A stretch of 64,000 bases of DNA from Pseudomonas sp. PDM04 (GTDB taxonomy: Bacteria > Pseudomonadota > Gammaproteobacteria > Pseudomonadales > Pseudomonadaceae), in NCBI RefSeq assembly GCF_014851765.1, contig NZ_JACVAI010000003.1, positions 1 to 64,000 on the forward strand. The letters run 5' to 3'. The notes beneath the pieces are model-generated. The model made no database searches, had not been told where the DNA came from, and saw only the letters and a program-made list of their open reading frames with translations. The position numbers and the translations under genes were made by a program. Shown in pieces: positions 1 through 8,950 of the stretch (the stretch's first letter is position 1; every line of letters starts with the position of its first letter).

Positions 1-80
1 TCCCGAACTCAGCAGTGAAACGATGCATCGCCGATGGTAGTGTGGGGTTTCCCCATGTGAGAGTAGGTCATCGTCAAGAT
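1..80 (+). rRNA. rrf: 5S ribosomal RNA, 3' part
   Basis: This is the last two thirds of a 5S rRNA. The start lies outside the window. It shows the typical Pseudomonas 5S 3' half (CCCGAACTCAG, then GCCGATGGTAGTGTGGGG, then GTGAGAGTAGGTCATCGTCA). It indicates an rRNA operon ending here. The exact mature 3' end is uncertain by a few bases. Confidence 0.93.
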
Positions 81-90
81 TAAATTCCGA

Positions 91-129
91 AACCCCTATC
101 TGCGTATGCAGGTAGGGGTTTTGTTTTTT
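91..129 (+). terminator. rRNA operon intrinsic terminator
   Basis: A 13-base stem (91-103 pairing with 108-120, one G-T wobble) with a GTAT loop is followed by TTGTTTTTT. It sits directly after the 5S gene and is a textbook Rho-independent terminator for the rRNA operon. Confidence 0.92.
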
Positions 130-215
130 CCGGATTCGTCCTCTCACAAATTTGCACAGTTATTTTCGCCCCGTGACACTAGAATAGGTCGATCTTTTTC
201 GGAGTCAGAGCCTTT

Positions 216-875
216 ATGGCAGATCCAGTTCGCGCCCCGGGGCTGTCAGAATTACCGCTGGACGACTTGGTGGCGTGTCATGAGTGCGACTTGCTGATGC
301 GCAAGCCCACGCTCGCCCACGGCGAGAAGGCCCTTTGTCCGCGCTGTGGTTATGAGCTCTACGCACATCGACACAATGTCGTGCAGCGCAGCCTCGCCTT
401 GGTCCTCGCCGCGCTGTTGTTGTATGTCCCGGCGAACTTTTTACCCATCATGCAGCTCAATCTTCTCGGGCAGGCGTCGCAAGACACTGTCTGGACGGGC
501 GTTGTGGGCTTGTTCGATACCGGGATGCAAGGTGTATCGGTGATCGTCTTTCTGTGCAGCATGGGCATCCCGTTACTCAAGTTGCTGTGCCAATTGGCCG
601 TGCTGTTGAGTATTCGTTTTGATGTCGGACGTAGTTACGGATTGTTGCTCTACCGTATTTATCACCATTTGCGCGATTGGGGGATGCTCGAGGTCTACCT
701 CATGGGCGTACTGGTGGCGATCGTCAAGCTGGCAGATATGGCAGCACTCACTGTCGGTCTTGGTTTGGCGTGCTTTATCGGATTGCTGTTGGTCCAGGTC
801 TGGTTGGAAGTGGTGATGTCACCTCATCAGGTCTGGCAGGCCTTATCAGGAGAGGATGCCCATGCGGGCGATTGA
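216..875 (+). CDS. LetA/PqiA-family inner-membrane protein, first half-size copy
   Basis: A 219-residue protein of the paraquat-inducible protein A (PqiA/LetA) family, the inner-membrane partner of MCE lipid-transport tunnels. The N-terminus carries a rubredoxin-like zinc ribbon (CHEC near residue 24 and CPRC near residue 44). Four hydrophobic segments follow, starting at about residue 60. E. coli LetA and PqiA are single proteins of about 420 residues with this module twice; here each module is its own gene. The start at 216 follows GGAG at 201-204. The 3' end overlaps the next gene, so the two subunits are probably translationally coupled and made in equal amounts. Confidence 0.9.
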   Translation: MADPVRAPGLSELPLDDLVACHECDLLMRKPTLAHGEKALCPRCGYELYAHRHNVVQRSLALVLAALLLYVPANFLPIMQLNLLGQASQDTVWTGVVGLFDTGMQGVSVIVFLCSMGIPLLKLLCQLAVLLSIRFDVGRSYGLLLYRIYHHLRDWGMLEVYLMGVLVAIVKLADMAALTVGLGLACFIGLLLVQVWLEVVMSPHQVWQALSGEDAHAGD

Positions 876-1485
876 TGCGGGCATTTTGATTTGTGCCGAA
901 TGTCATGAGTTGAACCGGCAGGAAGCTGACACAAAGGAGCAAGCCTGCACTCGTTGTGGTGCGCAGGTCCATGCTCGCCGACCGAACAGCATCGTACGCA
1001 CCTGGGCTTTGCTGATCACTGCCGCGATTCTCTACGTTCCGGCGAATGTCTTGCCGATCATGACAGTGCGATCTCTGGGGCAGGGCGATCCGAGCACCAT
1101 CATGTCCGGTGTGATCCAGCTGGTTCAACACGGCATGATTCCGATTGCCGCCGTGGTTTTCATCGCCAGCATCCTGGTGCCGACCTTCAAACTGGTGGGC
1201 ATCGCGTTGCTGTTGTTCTCGGTACAGCGCCATCAACCACTTTCCGCCCGGCAGCGCATCTGGATGTACCGCTTCATCGAGTTCATCGGCCGCTGGTCGA
1301 TGCTCGATATCTTTGTGATTGCCATCCTGGTGGCTGTTGTGAATTTCGGACGGCTTGCCAGTGTCGAAGCCAATCTTGGCGCCATCGCTTTTGCCAGTGT
1401 GGTGATTCTGACGATGCTTGCCGCAGTAACTTTCGATCCCCGACTGATTTGGGATAACACGGAGTCGGACGACGACCATGACTGA
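862..1485 (+). CDS. LetA/PqiA-family inner-membrane protein, second half-size copy
   Basis: A second PqiA/LetA-type module of about 207 residues, with an N-terminal zinc ribbon (CAEC and CTRC) and four membrane segments. Two ATGs are possible, at 856 and 862. AGGAG at 848-852 is only 3 bases from the first but 9 from the second, so 862 is preferred. It overlaps the upstream copy and the downstream MCE gene. By comparison with LetAB, the two half proteins probably form one inner-membrane unit that loads or unloads lipid at the base of the tunnel. The pairing is inferred from gene order. Confidence 0.9.
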   Translation: MRAIDAGILICAECHELNRQEADTKEQACTRCGAQVHARRPNSIVRTWALLITAAILYVPANVLPIMTVRSLGQGDPSTIMSGVIQLVQHGMIPIAAVVFIASILVPTFKLVGIALLLFSVQRHQPLSARQRIWMYRFIEFIGRWSMLDIFVIAILVAVVNFGRLASVEANLGAIAFASVVILTMLAAVTFDPRLIWDNTESDDDHD

Positions 1486-3781
1486 TTTGCCTACAGCGAA
1501 AACCCGACCGGCTTCGAACTGGTCCGCGATCTGGGTGTTGCCTCTGATCGCCTTGATCATCGGTGGCTGGCTCGGCTGGCGTGCCTACAATGAAACCGGT
1601 ATCGAGATTCAGGTGCGTTTCGAAAGTGGGGAAGGCATCCAGGCCAACAAGACGGAAGTGGTCTACAAAGGCATGCCGGTGGGCAAAGTTAAAACCCTCA
1701 AACTCGACGACGAAGGCGCCTCCAAAGCGGTGATCGCCACCGTTGAAATGAACAAGGACGTCGAGCAATACCTGCGCACCAGCACCCGTTTCTGGCTGGT
1801 CAAGCCGAGTGTGACCCTGGCCGGTATTTCCGGCCTGGAAACCCTGGTTTCGGGCAACTATGTGGCGATCAGCCCGGGGGAAGGTGAGCCTGCGCGCAAG
1901 TTCAAGGCTTTGGCCGAGGAGCCGCCGCTGTCAGATGCGCAACCGGGCCTGCACCTGACCATCAAGGCTGACCGCCTCGGTTCGCTGAACCGGGGCAGTC
2001 CGGTGTTCTACAAGCAGATCAGGGTCGGCCAGATCAAAAGCTACGTGCTGTCCGACGATCAAAGCACCGTTGAACTCAAAGTGTTCATCGAGCCGACCTA
2101 CGCCAAGCTGGTGCGTAAACACACGCGTTTCTGGAACGCCAGCGGCATCAGCATCGACGCCAACCTGTCCGGTGTGAAGGTGCGCAGCGAGTCCCTGGCC
2201 AGCATCGTCGCCGGCGGTATAGCCTTTGCCACGCCGGAAAACCGCAAGGACAGCCCTCCCACCGATCCGAGCCTGCCATTTCGTCTCTACGAAGACTTCG
2301 ATGCGGCCGCCGCCGGGATTCGGGTCAAGGTCAAGCTCAGCGACTTCGAAGGGTTGCAGGCCGGCCGCACGCCGGTGATGTACAAGGGCATTCAGGTCGG
2401 CAACCTGAAAGCGTTGAAGATCGATCCTGATCTGTCCGGTGCTTCTGCTGAGCTGACCCTCGATCCACTGGCTGAGGATTATCTGGTCGAGGGCACGCAG
2501 TTCTGGGTGGTCAAGCCATCGATCTCCCTGGCGGGTATCACTGGCCTGGAAGCCCTGGTCAAGGGTAACTACATCGCCGTGCGCCCCGGTGACAAAGGCG
2601 CTTCGCCACAGCGTGAATTCGTGGCCCGGGCCAAGGCGCCGCCGCTTGATTTACGCTCGCCGGGCCTGCACCTGGTGTTGTTTACCGACACCCTGGGGTC
2701 GCTGGAAGTGGGCAGCCCGATTCTCTACAAACAGGTCAAGGTCGGTTCGGTACAAAGCTACCAATTCTCGCGCACCAAGAAGCAGTTGGTGATTGGCGTG
2801 CACATCGAGAAGGAATATGAAGGCCTGGTCAACGCCTCGACCCGTTTCTGGAACGCCAGTGGCGTCACACTCACGGGCGGGTTGACTGGGGGCATCCAGG
2901 TCAAGAGTGAGTCGCTGCAAAGCCTGATGGCAGGCGGAATCGCCTTCGAAACGCCTCTGGCGAAAGCGCCCCTGCAGAAACGCATTCCACGCTTCCGCCT
3001 GTTCGCCAACCATGACGAAGCCAATCAGAAGGGCGAAGTGGTCACGATCAAAGTGGATCGCGCCGATGGTTTGCGCAGTGGCACGCCGATCCGGTTCAAG
3101 GGCCTGGATGTCGGCAAGGTCGAAGATGTCGATCTCAGCGATGACCTGCAATCGGTGCTGCTCACCGCCCGCATTACCGAAGTGCCGGAACGCATTGCCC
3201 GGGCTGGCAGCCAGTTCTGGGTGGTCAAGCCGGAGCTGGGCCTGATCAAGACGTCGAACCTGGAAACCCTGGTGACCGGCCAGTACATCGAAGTGCAGCC
3301 CGCGGCGAAGAACCTCGGCCCGCAGAAGAACTTCGTCGCCCTGGCCACGCCACCGGAGCTGGCCAAGTCGGAGGACGGGCTGAGCCTGGTATTGAGCGCG
3401 GCTCGCCGTGGTTCGTTGAAAACCGGGGTGCCGGTGACGTATCGCGAGGTGACCGTGGGTAAGGTGACGGGCTATGAGTTGGGCCAGACCGCAGATCGCG
3501 TGCTGGTGCATATCCTGATCGAGCCCAAATACGCGCCGCTGGTGCGCAGTGGCACGCGCTTCTGGAACACCAGTGGTTTCGGTTTCGACTACGGCTTGTT
3601 CAAGGGCGCGACGGTGCGCACCGAGTCGCTGGAGACGCTGCTTCAGGGTGGCATCGCGTTCGCCACGCCGGACGGTGACCGGATGGGCAGTCCGGCGCGT
3701 CCGCAGCAAACGTTCCCGTTGTTCGACAAGTTCGAGGATGAATGGCTGACCTGGGCGCCGAAGATTTCGCTCGGCAAGTAA
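1478..3781 (+). CDS. LetB/PqiB-type MCE tunnel protein with six MCE domains
   Basis: A 767-residue periplasm-spanning protein. A membrane anchor at about residues 17-34 is followed by six MCE (MlaD) repeats spaced roughly every 118 residues. The odd repeats carry versions of YKGxxVGxxxxL and the even repeats versions of YKQxxVGxxxxY. E. coli PqiB has three MCE domains and LetB has seven, so this protein is closer to LetB in architecture. LetB-type proteins stack MCE rings into a hydrophobic tunnel that moves phospholipid between inner and outer membranes. The start overlaps the upstream gene by 8 bases, so all three genes form one operon. The gene is often annotated pqiB; the six-ring count makes LetB the better comparison. 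Confidence 0.92.
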   Translation: MTDLPTAKTRPASNWSAIWVLPLIALIIGGWLGWRAYNETGIEIQVRFESGEGIQANKTEVVYKGMPVGKVKTLKLDDEGASKAVIATVEMNKDVEQYLRTSTRFWLVKPSVTLAGISGLETLVSGNYVAISPGEGEPARKFKALAEEPPLSDAQPGLHLTIKADRLGSLNRGSPVFYKQIRVGQIKSYVLSDDQSTVELKVFIEPTYAKLVRKHTRFWNASGISIDANLSGVKVRSESLASIVAGGIAFATPENRKDSPPTDPSLPFRLYEDFDAAAAGIRVKVKLSDFEGLQAGRTPVMYKGIQVGNLKALKIDPDLSGASAELTLDPLAEDYLVEGTQFWVVKPSISLAGITGLEALVKGNYIAVRPGDKGASPQREFVARAKAPPLDLRSPGLHLVLFTDTLGSLEVGSPILYKQVKVGSVQSYQFSRTKKQLVIGVHIEKEYEGLVNASTRFWNASGVTLTGGLTGGIQVKSESLQSLMAGGIAFETPLAKAPLQKRIPRFRLFANHDEANQKGEVVTIKVDRADGLRSGTPIRFKGLDVGKVEDVDLSDDLQSVLLTARITEVPERIARAGSQFWVVKPELGLIKTSNLETLVTGQYIEVQPAAKNLGPQKNFVALATPPELAKSEDGLSLVLSAARRGSLKTGVPVTYREVTVGKVTGYELGQTADRVLVHILIEPKYAPLVRSGTRFWNTSGFGFDYGLFKGATVRTESLETLLQGGIAFATPDGDRMGSPARPQQTFPLFDKFEDEWLTWAPKISLGK

Positions 3782-3790
3782 TTAGTCGAG

Positions 3791-3852
3791 ACCTTCGCGA
3801 GCAGGTTCTGCCGGCAACGCCCAACCCTGTGGGAGCTAGCCGGCTCGCGATG
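3791..3852. repeat. REP element pair (degenerate plus full)
   Basis: A full Pseudomonas REP (TGTGGGAGC...GGCTCGCGATG, 3829-3852) is preceded by a partial inverted copy (CCTTCGCGAGCAG, 3792-3804). It lies between the convergent MCE and mksB genes. Confidence 0.75.
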
Positions 3853-3877
3853 AGGCCTGCAAGGCAGCCACAAAAAA

Positions 3878-3907
3878 GGCCGCGATCCATTGGATCGCGG
3901 CCTTTTT
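3878..3907. terminator. Bidirectional intrinsic terminator
   Basis: A GGCCGCGATCCA stem with its perfect complement is flanked by A6 on the left and T5 on the right. It can therefore end transcription from both the MCE operon (plus) and mksB (minus). Confidence 0.85.
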
Positions 3908-3929
3908 ATCGCCTTGGATTCAACGCCGA

Positions 3930-6770
3930 TCAGACCGCATCCAGCTCCGGTTCATCTGACTCCATGCGAACCACAGCCTTCACCTCGTCATGGCGACGGA
4001 TGTACTTCCAGTCTGCCTCGTCGATGTAGATGCCGCTCGGCCCGCTGCCGCCTTCCAGATCGATCGCCACACTGGCGCAGACCTGCGGTTTCACACTGGC
4101 CAGAATCGGCACGAAGCCCAGTTGCAGACTGGTTTCCAGCAGCGCTGCCTGGTTCTTCTCATCGATGTCCGCCGCTTCGTCCAGGTAGTACGGCAAGCGC
4201 ACGCGACCTGCCTGGTCGCGGTCCATCAAGTGCAGCAACAGGTACATGTTGGTCAGCGCCTTGATGGTCATCGTGGTGCCGTTGGACGCCGCGCCGTCGA
4301 TGTCGGTGTGAATGACCGGCTGACCGTTGACCTTGGTGATTTCGAACGCCAGTTCGAACAGGTCCTTGAGCCCGAGCTGGTTGTGGTTCGCCGCCACCAG
4401 ACGCGCCAGATATTCCTTGGCCTCCTCGTTCCGGTTGTCCTGCTCGGCACTTTGGCTCAGGTCGAACACGGAGAGGGTCTCGCCCTCTTCGTACTGGCCG
4501 GCGCTGTGGATGATCTGGTCGATATGCTTGAGCGCTTCCTTGTTCGGCGCGAGCACGATGCGGAAGCTCTGCAGGTTGGACACCTGGCGCTTGTTGATCT
4601 CGCGGTTGAACAGCGCCAGTTGATGCTCGAGGCTGTCGTAGTCGCTGCGAATGTTGCGCAGGGTCCGGGCGATGTCGGTGACGGCGGCACGACGCGCCTT
4701 GCCCAGGGTCAGGGCTTCGTCGGTGCGATGCGCATAAGCGTTGATCAGCAGTTGCAGGCGACGTTCCATATCGTCTTCGCTATCGAACTTGGCCACGCCC
4801 TTGAGGCGCACCTGGGCGTACAGCGCCTCGATTTGACCGTCGCTGCGTTGCAGGCCTTGCCAACTATCCTGATAGTCATTGAGCAGCGGCAGCAGGTTGT
4901 CCATGGAGTCGTCGATCGGGTCCATGAACGGTGTGCCGAACGGCATGTCCGCCGGCAGCAGCTGACGGCGACGCAGGGCATCGTCGAGGGTGCGTTGCTT
5001 GGCTTCCATGTCGCCGATCTGGCGGCCGACCAGTTGCAGCTTGGCCGACAGTTGCTGGACGCGTTCGGTAAACGCATCGCTGGAGCGCTTCAGCTCGTCC
5101 TGCGCGGCTTCCATCTGCGCCAGTTGCTCCAGCTTGTCGCCTTCTTCGGCACTCAGGGTTTGCGAGCGACGGAAATCTTCCAGGGCTTTCTGAGCATCCA
5201 GCACTTGCTGATACAGCGCTTCGGTCTGGGTCTTGCTCGCCGCGCGGTCGGCGGCCACGGCTTGCTGGGTTTTCAGTTGCTTGAGTTCTTTTTCCAGACG
5301 CTCTTTCTGATCGCGCAACGCCGCACGGTCCGCCAGGGCTTGCAGCGCTGGGGGCTCGATGTGCGAGAGGTCGATGGACAGACCCGGTACTTCAAAGCGC
5401 TCGCCCTTGAAGCCGTCGAGGATCAGCTCCATGGATTTGACCCACTGCCCGTCTTCGTCCAGCGCGATCCCATGCTCGCCCAGCGGCAGGCTGAACAGCG
5501 CGCTGTTGAACAGGCGCATCAGGCGCTCGACGTCCTGCTGCGAGAACTCTTCGCGCAGGCGTGCATAGCTGTTGTTGTCGGCATGATCGAGTTGCTGCTT
5601 GACCGACTTCAGGCGTTTTTCCAGATCCCGCAGGCGCTCGTCCAGATCTTCGGCAGAGAACTGCCGCGATTGTGCCAGCGCACCGGCCAGTTCGTCGTGC
5701 GCGTCCTTGGCCGCGAGCAGTTGTTGCTCCAGCACCTTGACGTCGTCGACCAGGGCGAAGCGATTCTTCAGTACCGAGAGCTCGCCCAGCCAGCGCTGGA
5801 TACCGCTGATTTCCCGCTCCAGGCGCATCAGTTCCTGGGTGCCGCTGCGCTGATCGTTTTGCAGGGCGTCCTGTTCGTTGCGGTAGTGCTCGGCCTGAAT
5901 GGTCAGCTCTTCCTTGCGCGCACTGGCGTAGTCCGACCAGGTGCCCAGCAACGAGTCGAGGATCGGAGAAATCCGGTGCAGTTTGCCGCGCAGGATGTTG
6001 CGCTGGGCTACGCCTGCCGACAGGGCTTCAACCAACGGGCCGGCGGTGACCAGCGAGTTGTAGTCCTGCTCCATGCGCCGGACATCGCGGAAGGCTTCCT
6101 CGCACGCGGCGATGTAATCGACGCTGCCGGAACGCAGGCTGTGTTCGAAGGCATCGAGAAACAACTGCTTGAGCTTGGCCGCGGTGATTTCGCGCATGTG
6201 CAGCAGGTTGATGAACAGCGCGCGGAAGGTCTTCAGGCTCTGTTCACTGGTGGAGCGCAGCGGGATCAGGGTCAGGTCCAGGGGAATCGACGTGTGGCCA
6301 CCGACTAGCAAGCGCCGCAGTTCATCCGGCTTGAGCTCGTAGGCTTTAAGACCTTCGCGCTCAAGGTTGGTGAACAGTTCTTTCTGGCGCAGGCAGGTGT
6401 CGTTTTTCTGGTAATGCGCCAGGTCCAGCTTGCCGGCATAGGCAAAGAACTGGTGACCGAACCCACCGCCCGGGCCGCGACCGACCACGCCGATCACGTG
6501 CGGGCCGTGGGGCAGCGACACTTCGACGAGGATGTAGCTGGTGTCCGAGGCGAAGTAGAAGCGCCGGGATTGTTCCAGGCTGTACTTGCCGAAACTCATG
6601 TCCGACATGCGCGCCAGGATCGGGAACTGCAAGGCGTTGATCGAGGCGGACTTACCGAGGTTGTTGGCGCCGTAGACGGACAGCGGTTCTTCCAGCGGAA
6701 AAAGCCCCAGGCTGTAACCGGCCGTGTTCAAAAGGGCAAAGCGGCGAATGCCGTAGCGTTCCTTGCTCAT
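3930..6770 (-). CDS. mksB: Mks condensin SMC-like ATPase MksB
   Basis: A 946-residue SMC-like ATPase, the motor subunit of the MksBEF condensin, which organises the chromosome. The Walker A motif GANNLGKS is at residues 34-41. A long Glu/Gln/Leu-rich coiled-coil region runs through the middle. A signature-like ASNGTTM lies near residue 828, and the Walker B/D-loop LPYYLDEAADID at about 859-870. This two-ended ATPase layout is typical of SMC and MukB-type proteins, but the protein is much shorter than MukB. Its ATG overlaps the mksE stop (ATGA), giving an mksF-mksE-mksB operon. The gene ends at a convergent terminator, and no mksG nuclease gene follows. Confidence 0.93.
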   Translation of the reverse strand: MSKERYGIRRFALLNTAGYSLGLFPLEEPLSVYGANNLGKSASINALQFPILARMSDMSFGKYSLEQSRRFYFASDTSYILVEVSLPHGPHVIGVVGRGPGGGFGHQFFAYAGKLDLAHYQKNDTCLRQKELFTNLEREGLKAYELKPDELRRLLVGGHTSIPLDLTLIPLRSTSEQSLKTFRALFINLLHMREITAAKLKQLFLDAFEHSLRSGSVDYIAACEEAFRDVRRMEQDYNSLVTAGPLVEALSAGVAQRNILRGKLHRISPILDSLLGTWSDYASARKEELTIQAEHYRNEQDALQNDQRSGTQELMRLEREISGIQRWLGELSVLKNRFALVDDVKVLEQQLLAAKDAHDELAGALAQSRQFSAEDLDERLRDLEKRLKSVKQQLDHADNNSYARLREEFSQQDVERLMRLFNSALFSLPLGEHGIALDEDGQWVKSMELILDGFKGERFEVPGLSIDLSHIEPPALQALADRAALRDQKERLEKELKQLKTQQAVAADRAASKTQTEALYQQVLDAQKALEDFRRSQTLSAEEGDKLEQLAQMEAAQDELKRSSDAFTERVQQLSAKLQLVGRQIGDMEAKQRTLDDALRRRQLLPADMPFGTPFMDPIDDSMDNLLPLLNDYQDSWQGLQRSDGQIEALYAQVRLKGVAKFDSEDDMERRLQLLINAYAHRTDEALTLGKARRAAVTDIARTLRNIRSDYDSLEHQLALFNREINKRQVSNLQSFRIVLAPNKEALKHIDQIIHSAGQYEEGETLSVFDLSQSAEQDNRNEEAKEYLARLVAANHNQLGLKDLFELAFEITKVNGQPVIHTDIDGAASNGTTMTIKALTNMYLLLHLMDRDQAGRVRLPYYLDEAADIDEKNQAALLETSLQLGFVPILASVKPQVCASVAIDLEGGSGPSGIYIDEADWKYIRRHDEVKAVVRMESDEPELDAV

Positions 6771-7480
6771 GCGTCGGTCTCCTGTTCTTCGGCAATGGCG
6801 CGGGCGAGGGCGTCTTCTTCGCTTTCCTCGACGTTCTCTGCGTCAAATTCGCTCAAATCCAGCGGATCATCGGTTTGCAGCAGTTTTTCATCGCTGTCTT
6901 CATCGATCAGCACCGGCGCCGGCAACGGCAGCACGCTGTGCAGGCTGGCCGCCAGGTCACGGTCCTGCTGGACCGACAGGCAGACGTCGAGGAAGCGGTG
7001 CATCGGCGGCAGGAAACGGTAGACACCGTTTTCTTCGCTGGCGAAACCGAGTTGAGTCATGCGACGCATGATTTTTTCTTCGAGTTCTTCCTGGGTCTGT
7101 ACTTCGGCCTGGATGAACAGGTCGCGGTACTTTTCCAGCAGCGATGGCAGTTCGTCACGACCCAGGCTGCCGCCGTCGAGCACGGCAATCGGGTCACGGC
7201 CCTGGTCGGCCAAGTGCTCGACGAGGATGAAGGTGAACAGCGCCAGGCGTTGCGCGGTCTTGTTCACCGCCGCCGCGGCGAGGTCCGGCACGAAGTAGTA
7301 GAAACCCCGGGTGTCGCAGACCAGCTCGAAGCCCAGTGCCTTGAACAGGGTGCGGTACTGGTCCTGGAAGTTTGACAACTGGGCGTACAGTTCCGGATCG
7401 CGGCGACTGACGTGGTAACCCTTGAACAGCTCGCGAAAGATCGGCGCCAGCTGGGACAGTTCGGATAGATCAAGATGCAT
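6767..7480 (-). CDS. mksE: Mks condensin subunit MksE
   Basis: A 237-residue protein of the MukE/MksE (kite) class, which binds the kleisin MksF and, through it, the MksB heads. The N-terminal two thirds contain the winged-helix pattern typical of the family. The C-terminal part is very acidic (Glu/Asp-rich from about residue 190), plausibly a regulatory or DNA-mimic tail. It overlaps mksF by 11 bases upstream and mksB by 4 bases downstream. The assignment rests on size, acidic tail and position between the kleisin and SMC genes. Confidence 0.9.
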   Translation of the reverse strand: MHLDLSELSQLAPIFRELFKGYHVSRRDPELYAQLSNFQDQYRTLFKALGFELVCDTRGFYYFVPDLAAAAVNKTAQRLALFTFILVEHLADQGRDPIAVLDGGSLGRDELPSLLEKYRDLFIQAEVQTQEELEEKIMRRMTQLGFASEENGVYRFLPPMHRFLDVCLSVQQDRDLAASLHSVLPLPAPVLIDEDSDEKLLQTDDPLDLSEFDAENVEESEEDALARAIAEEQETDA

Positions 7481-8750
7481 GGGGAGTGCTCGCAGAATCC
7501 TCGGCGGCGGTGTCGCTGGCCGAGAGCAGGGCGAAGGAGCGCAGGCTGACCTGGTGCTCGTGAGTGTGGTAGTCGCGGCGTTCCAGACGCTCGCGTTTGA
7601 AGCGTTTCTCCCGCGACAGGCGCGAGAACCAGTACAGCAACTCGTCGGTCGCGCCGTCCGGTTCCTGTTCCAGCAGCCAGGTCATCAGGTCCGGCATCGG
7701 CAGGGCGTCTTCGCAACGCTCGAGCATTTCCCGGACGGTGCGTGGTGCGCGCGGCGCGCTGCCGCCCGTGTGGGATTTGTGGGCCTTGGGGAAGCGTGCC
7801 GGTTTCGGTTCGAAACGGGCCAGGGCATAAACGTAGGCTTCGACCTGGCTGGCGCTGCCGAGGAAGGTGCTTTGCGGCCGGGTGAACATCGGCATCGCCG
7901 CTTGCGGCACCGCGTCGATACCCTTGCGCCGGATGGCTGCCAGGGCCAGGGCGGCGCCTCGGGTCACGGCGTTGTGGCGACGGGCTTCCTCACGCAGTGG
8001 CAGCAACAGCTCGCGGGCGTGACGCAGGGTCAACTGGGCGCTGGTCTGCATTTCGAGGATGCGTGCGTGAGTCCGCAGCAGCATGTCGTCATCGACCAGG
8101 TGTCCGAGGCGTTGTTGCTCGGTGAGCATTTTCAACAGCACGGTTTCGACCTTGCGCACGCCTTGTTCGAAGGCGCCGTCGGCGTTCACCAGTTGAATCA
8201 TCGGTTCGACGTATTCGTCCCAGGTCGCCAGCACCTCGGCGTAACGCTGGCGCAACGGGATCTGCCGGTCGCTGGTTTTCGCCCGTTCGGCGACGGCCAC
8301 CAGGGCCTGTTCGTCGTTGGCGAGTTTCTTCAGCACATCGCGTACGCGCATGTCGAGCAGGCGCAGCTGGCGCGCCAGGTCGTGGCCGTCGCGCACGTCG
8401 AAGGCGTCCTGGATGTAACCGGCCAGGCGTTCGAGGTGACGCAGGTAGGCTTCGATTTCCAGGCACAGGCCCAGGCGGTGCTCGCGACGCAGGTAGGCGA
8501 GGAAATCATGGATCTGTGCGTTGAGTTCGAAACGGTTCGGGCTTTTCGCCACGGGAACCAGGATGTCGAGGCGGATCCACACGTCCAGCAGGTGGGTGAT
8601 GTCCTGCGGCGTGCTGTCGATCTGCTGGGTGGCCAGTTGCGTGCGCAGTTCGTTGAGGCTCAGTGTGCCTTGGTCGAAGTGCTCGCACAGTGGCTCCAGA
8701 AGTGCCCAGTGTTCAGCGAGGGCGCGCAAGACGCGCTTGGGTTCGATCAT
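7470..8750 (-). CDS. mksF: Mks condensin kleisin MksF
   Basis: A MukF/MksF-type kleisin that bridges the MksB heads. The open frame extends to 8939, but the first 63 codons have no family character and run across the divergent promoter region. The ATG at 8750 (MIEPKRVLRALAEHW) gives a 426-residue protein of normal size with an N-terminal winged helix and central helical region. I see no strong Shine-Dalgarno sequence before it, so the start is a judgement. It is the first gene of mksF-mksE-mksB. Confidence 0.88.
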   Translation of the reverse strand: MIEPKRVLRALAEHWALLEPLCEHFDQGTLSLNELRTQLATQQIDSTPQDITHLLDVWIRLDILVPVAKSPNRFELNAQIHDFLAYLRREHRLGLCLEIEAYLRHLERLAGYIQDAFDVRDGHDLARQLRLLDMRVRDVLKKLANDEQALVAVAERAKTSDRQIPLRQRYAEVLATWDEYVEPMIQLVNADGAFEQGVRKVETVLLKMLTEQQRLGHLVDDDMLLRTHARILEMQTSAQLTLRHARELLLPLREEARRHNAVTRGAALALAAIRRKGIDAVPQAAMPMFTRPQSTFLGSASQVEAYVYALARFEPKPARFPKAHKSHTGGSAPRAPRTVREMLERCEDALPMPDLMTWLLEQEPDGATDELLYWFSRLSREKRFKRERLERRDYHTHEHQVSLRSFALLSASDTAAEDSASTPHAS

Positions 8751-8929
8751 CGGAATGGCCGGCTGGTTGGCGATTAAAAGCCGCGATTGTACTGCATCGC
8801 AGCCATGTCGATTCACTCTCGGGACGGGCTGTCGCCATTTTTCATCGGTGCAGAGGCTGTCGGGTGCAGCCTGTCGATCAACAGCGCGGGCGATCTTGAG
8901 CGAAGGGCGGTAGAATCGGCGCACTTTAG

Positions 8930-8938
8930 TTATCCACA
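8930..8938 (+). promoter_or_regulatory. Perfect consensus DnaA box (TTATCCACA)
   Basis: TTATCCACA matches the high-affinity DnaA box exactly. It lies in the 200-bp region between mksF and the HolD-like gene, 13 bases before the likely start of the latter. An exact 9-mer is expected about once per two windows of this size by chance, so function is inferred only from its location. Confidence 0.45.
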
Positions 8939-8950
8939 AGTGGCCGACCT

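Noticed and set aside
3990..6308. 772-codon open frame on the plus strand
   Set aside because: It is antisense to mksB, which has full SMC motifs. The product is a low-complexity, Val/Gln/Arg/His-rich string with no family character, as expected from the mirror of a high-GC gene.
3930..8939. A full MksBEFG/Wadjet plasmid-defence system
   Set aside because: No MksG/JetD nuclease gene is adjacent; a convergent operon follows mksB directly.
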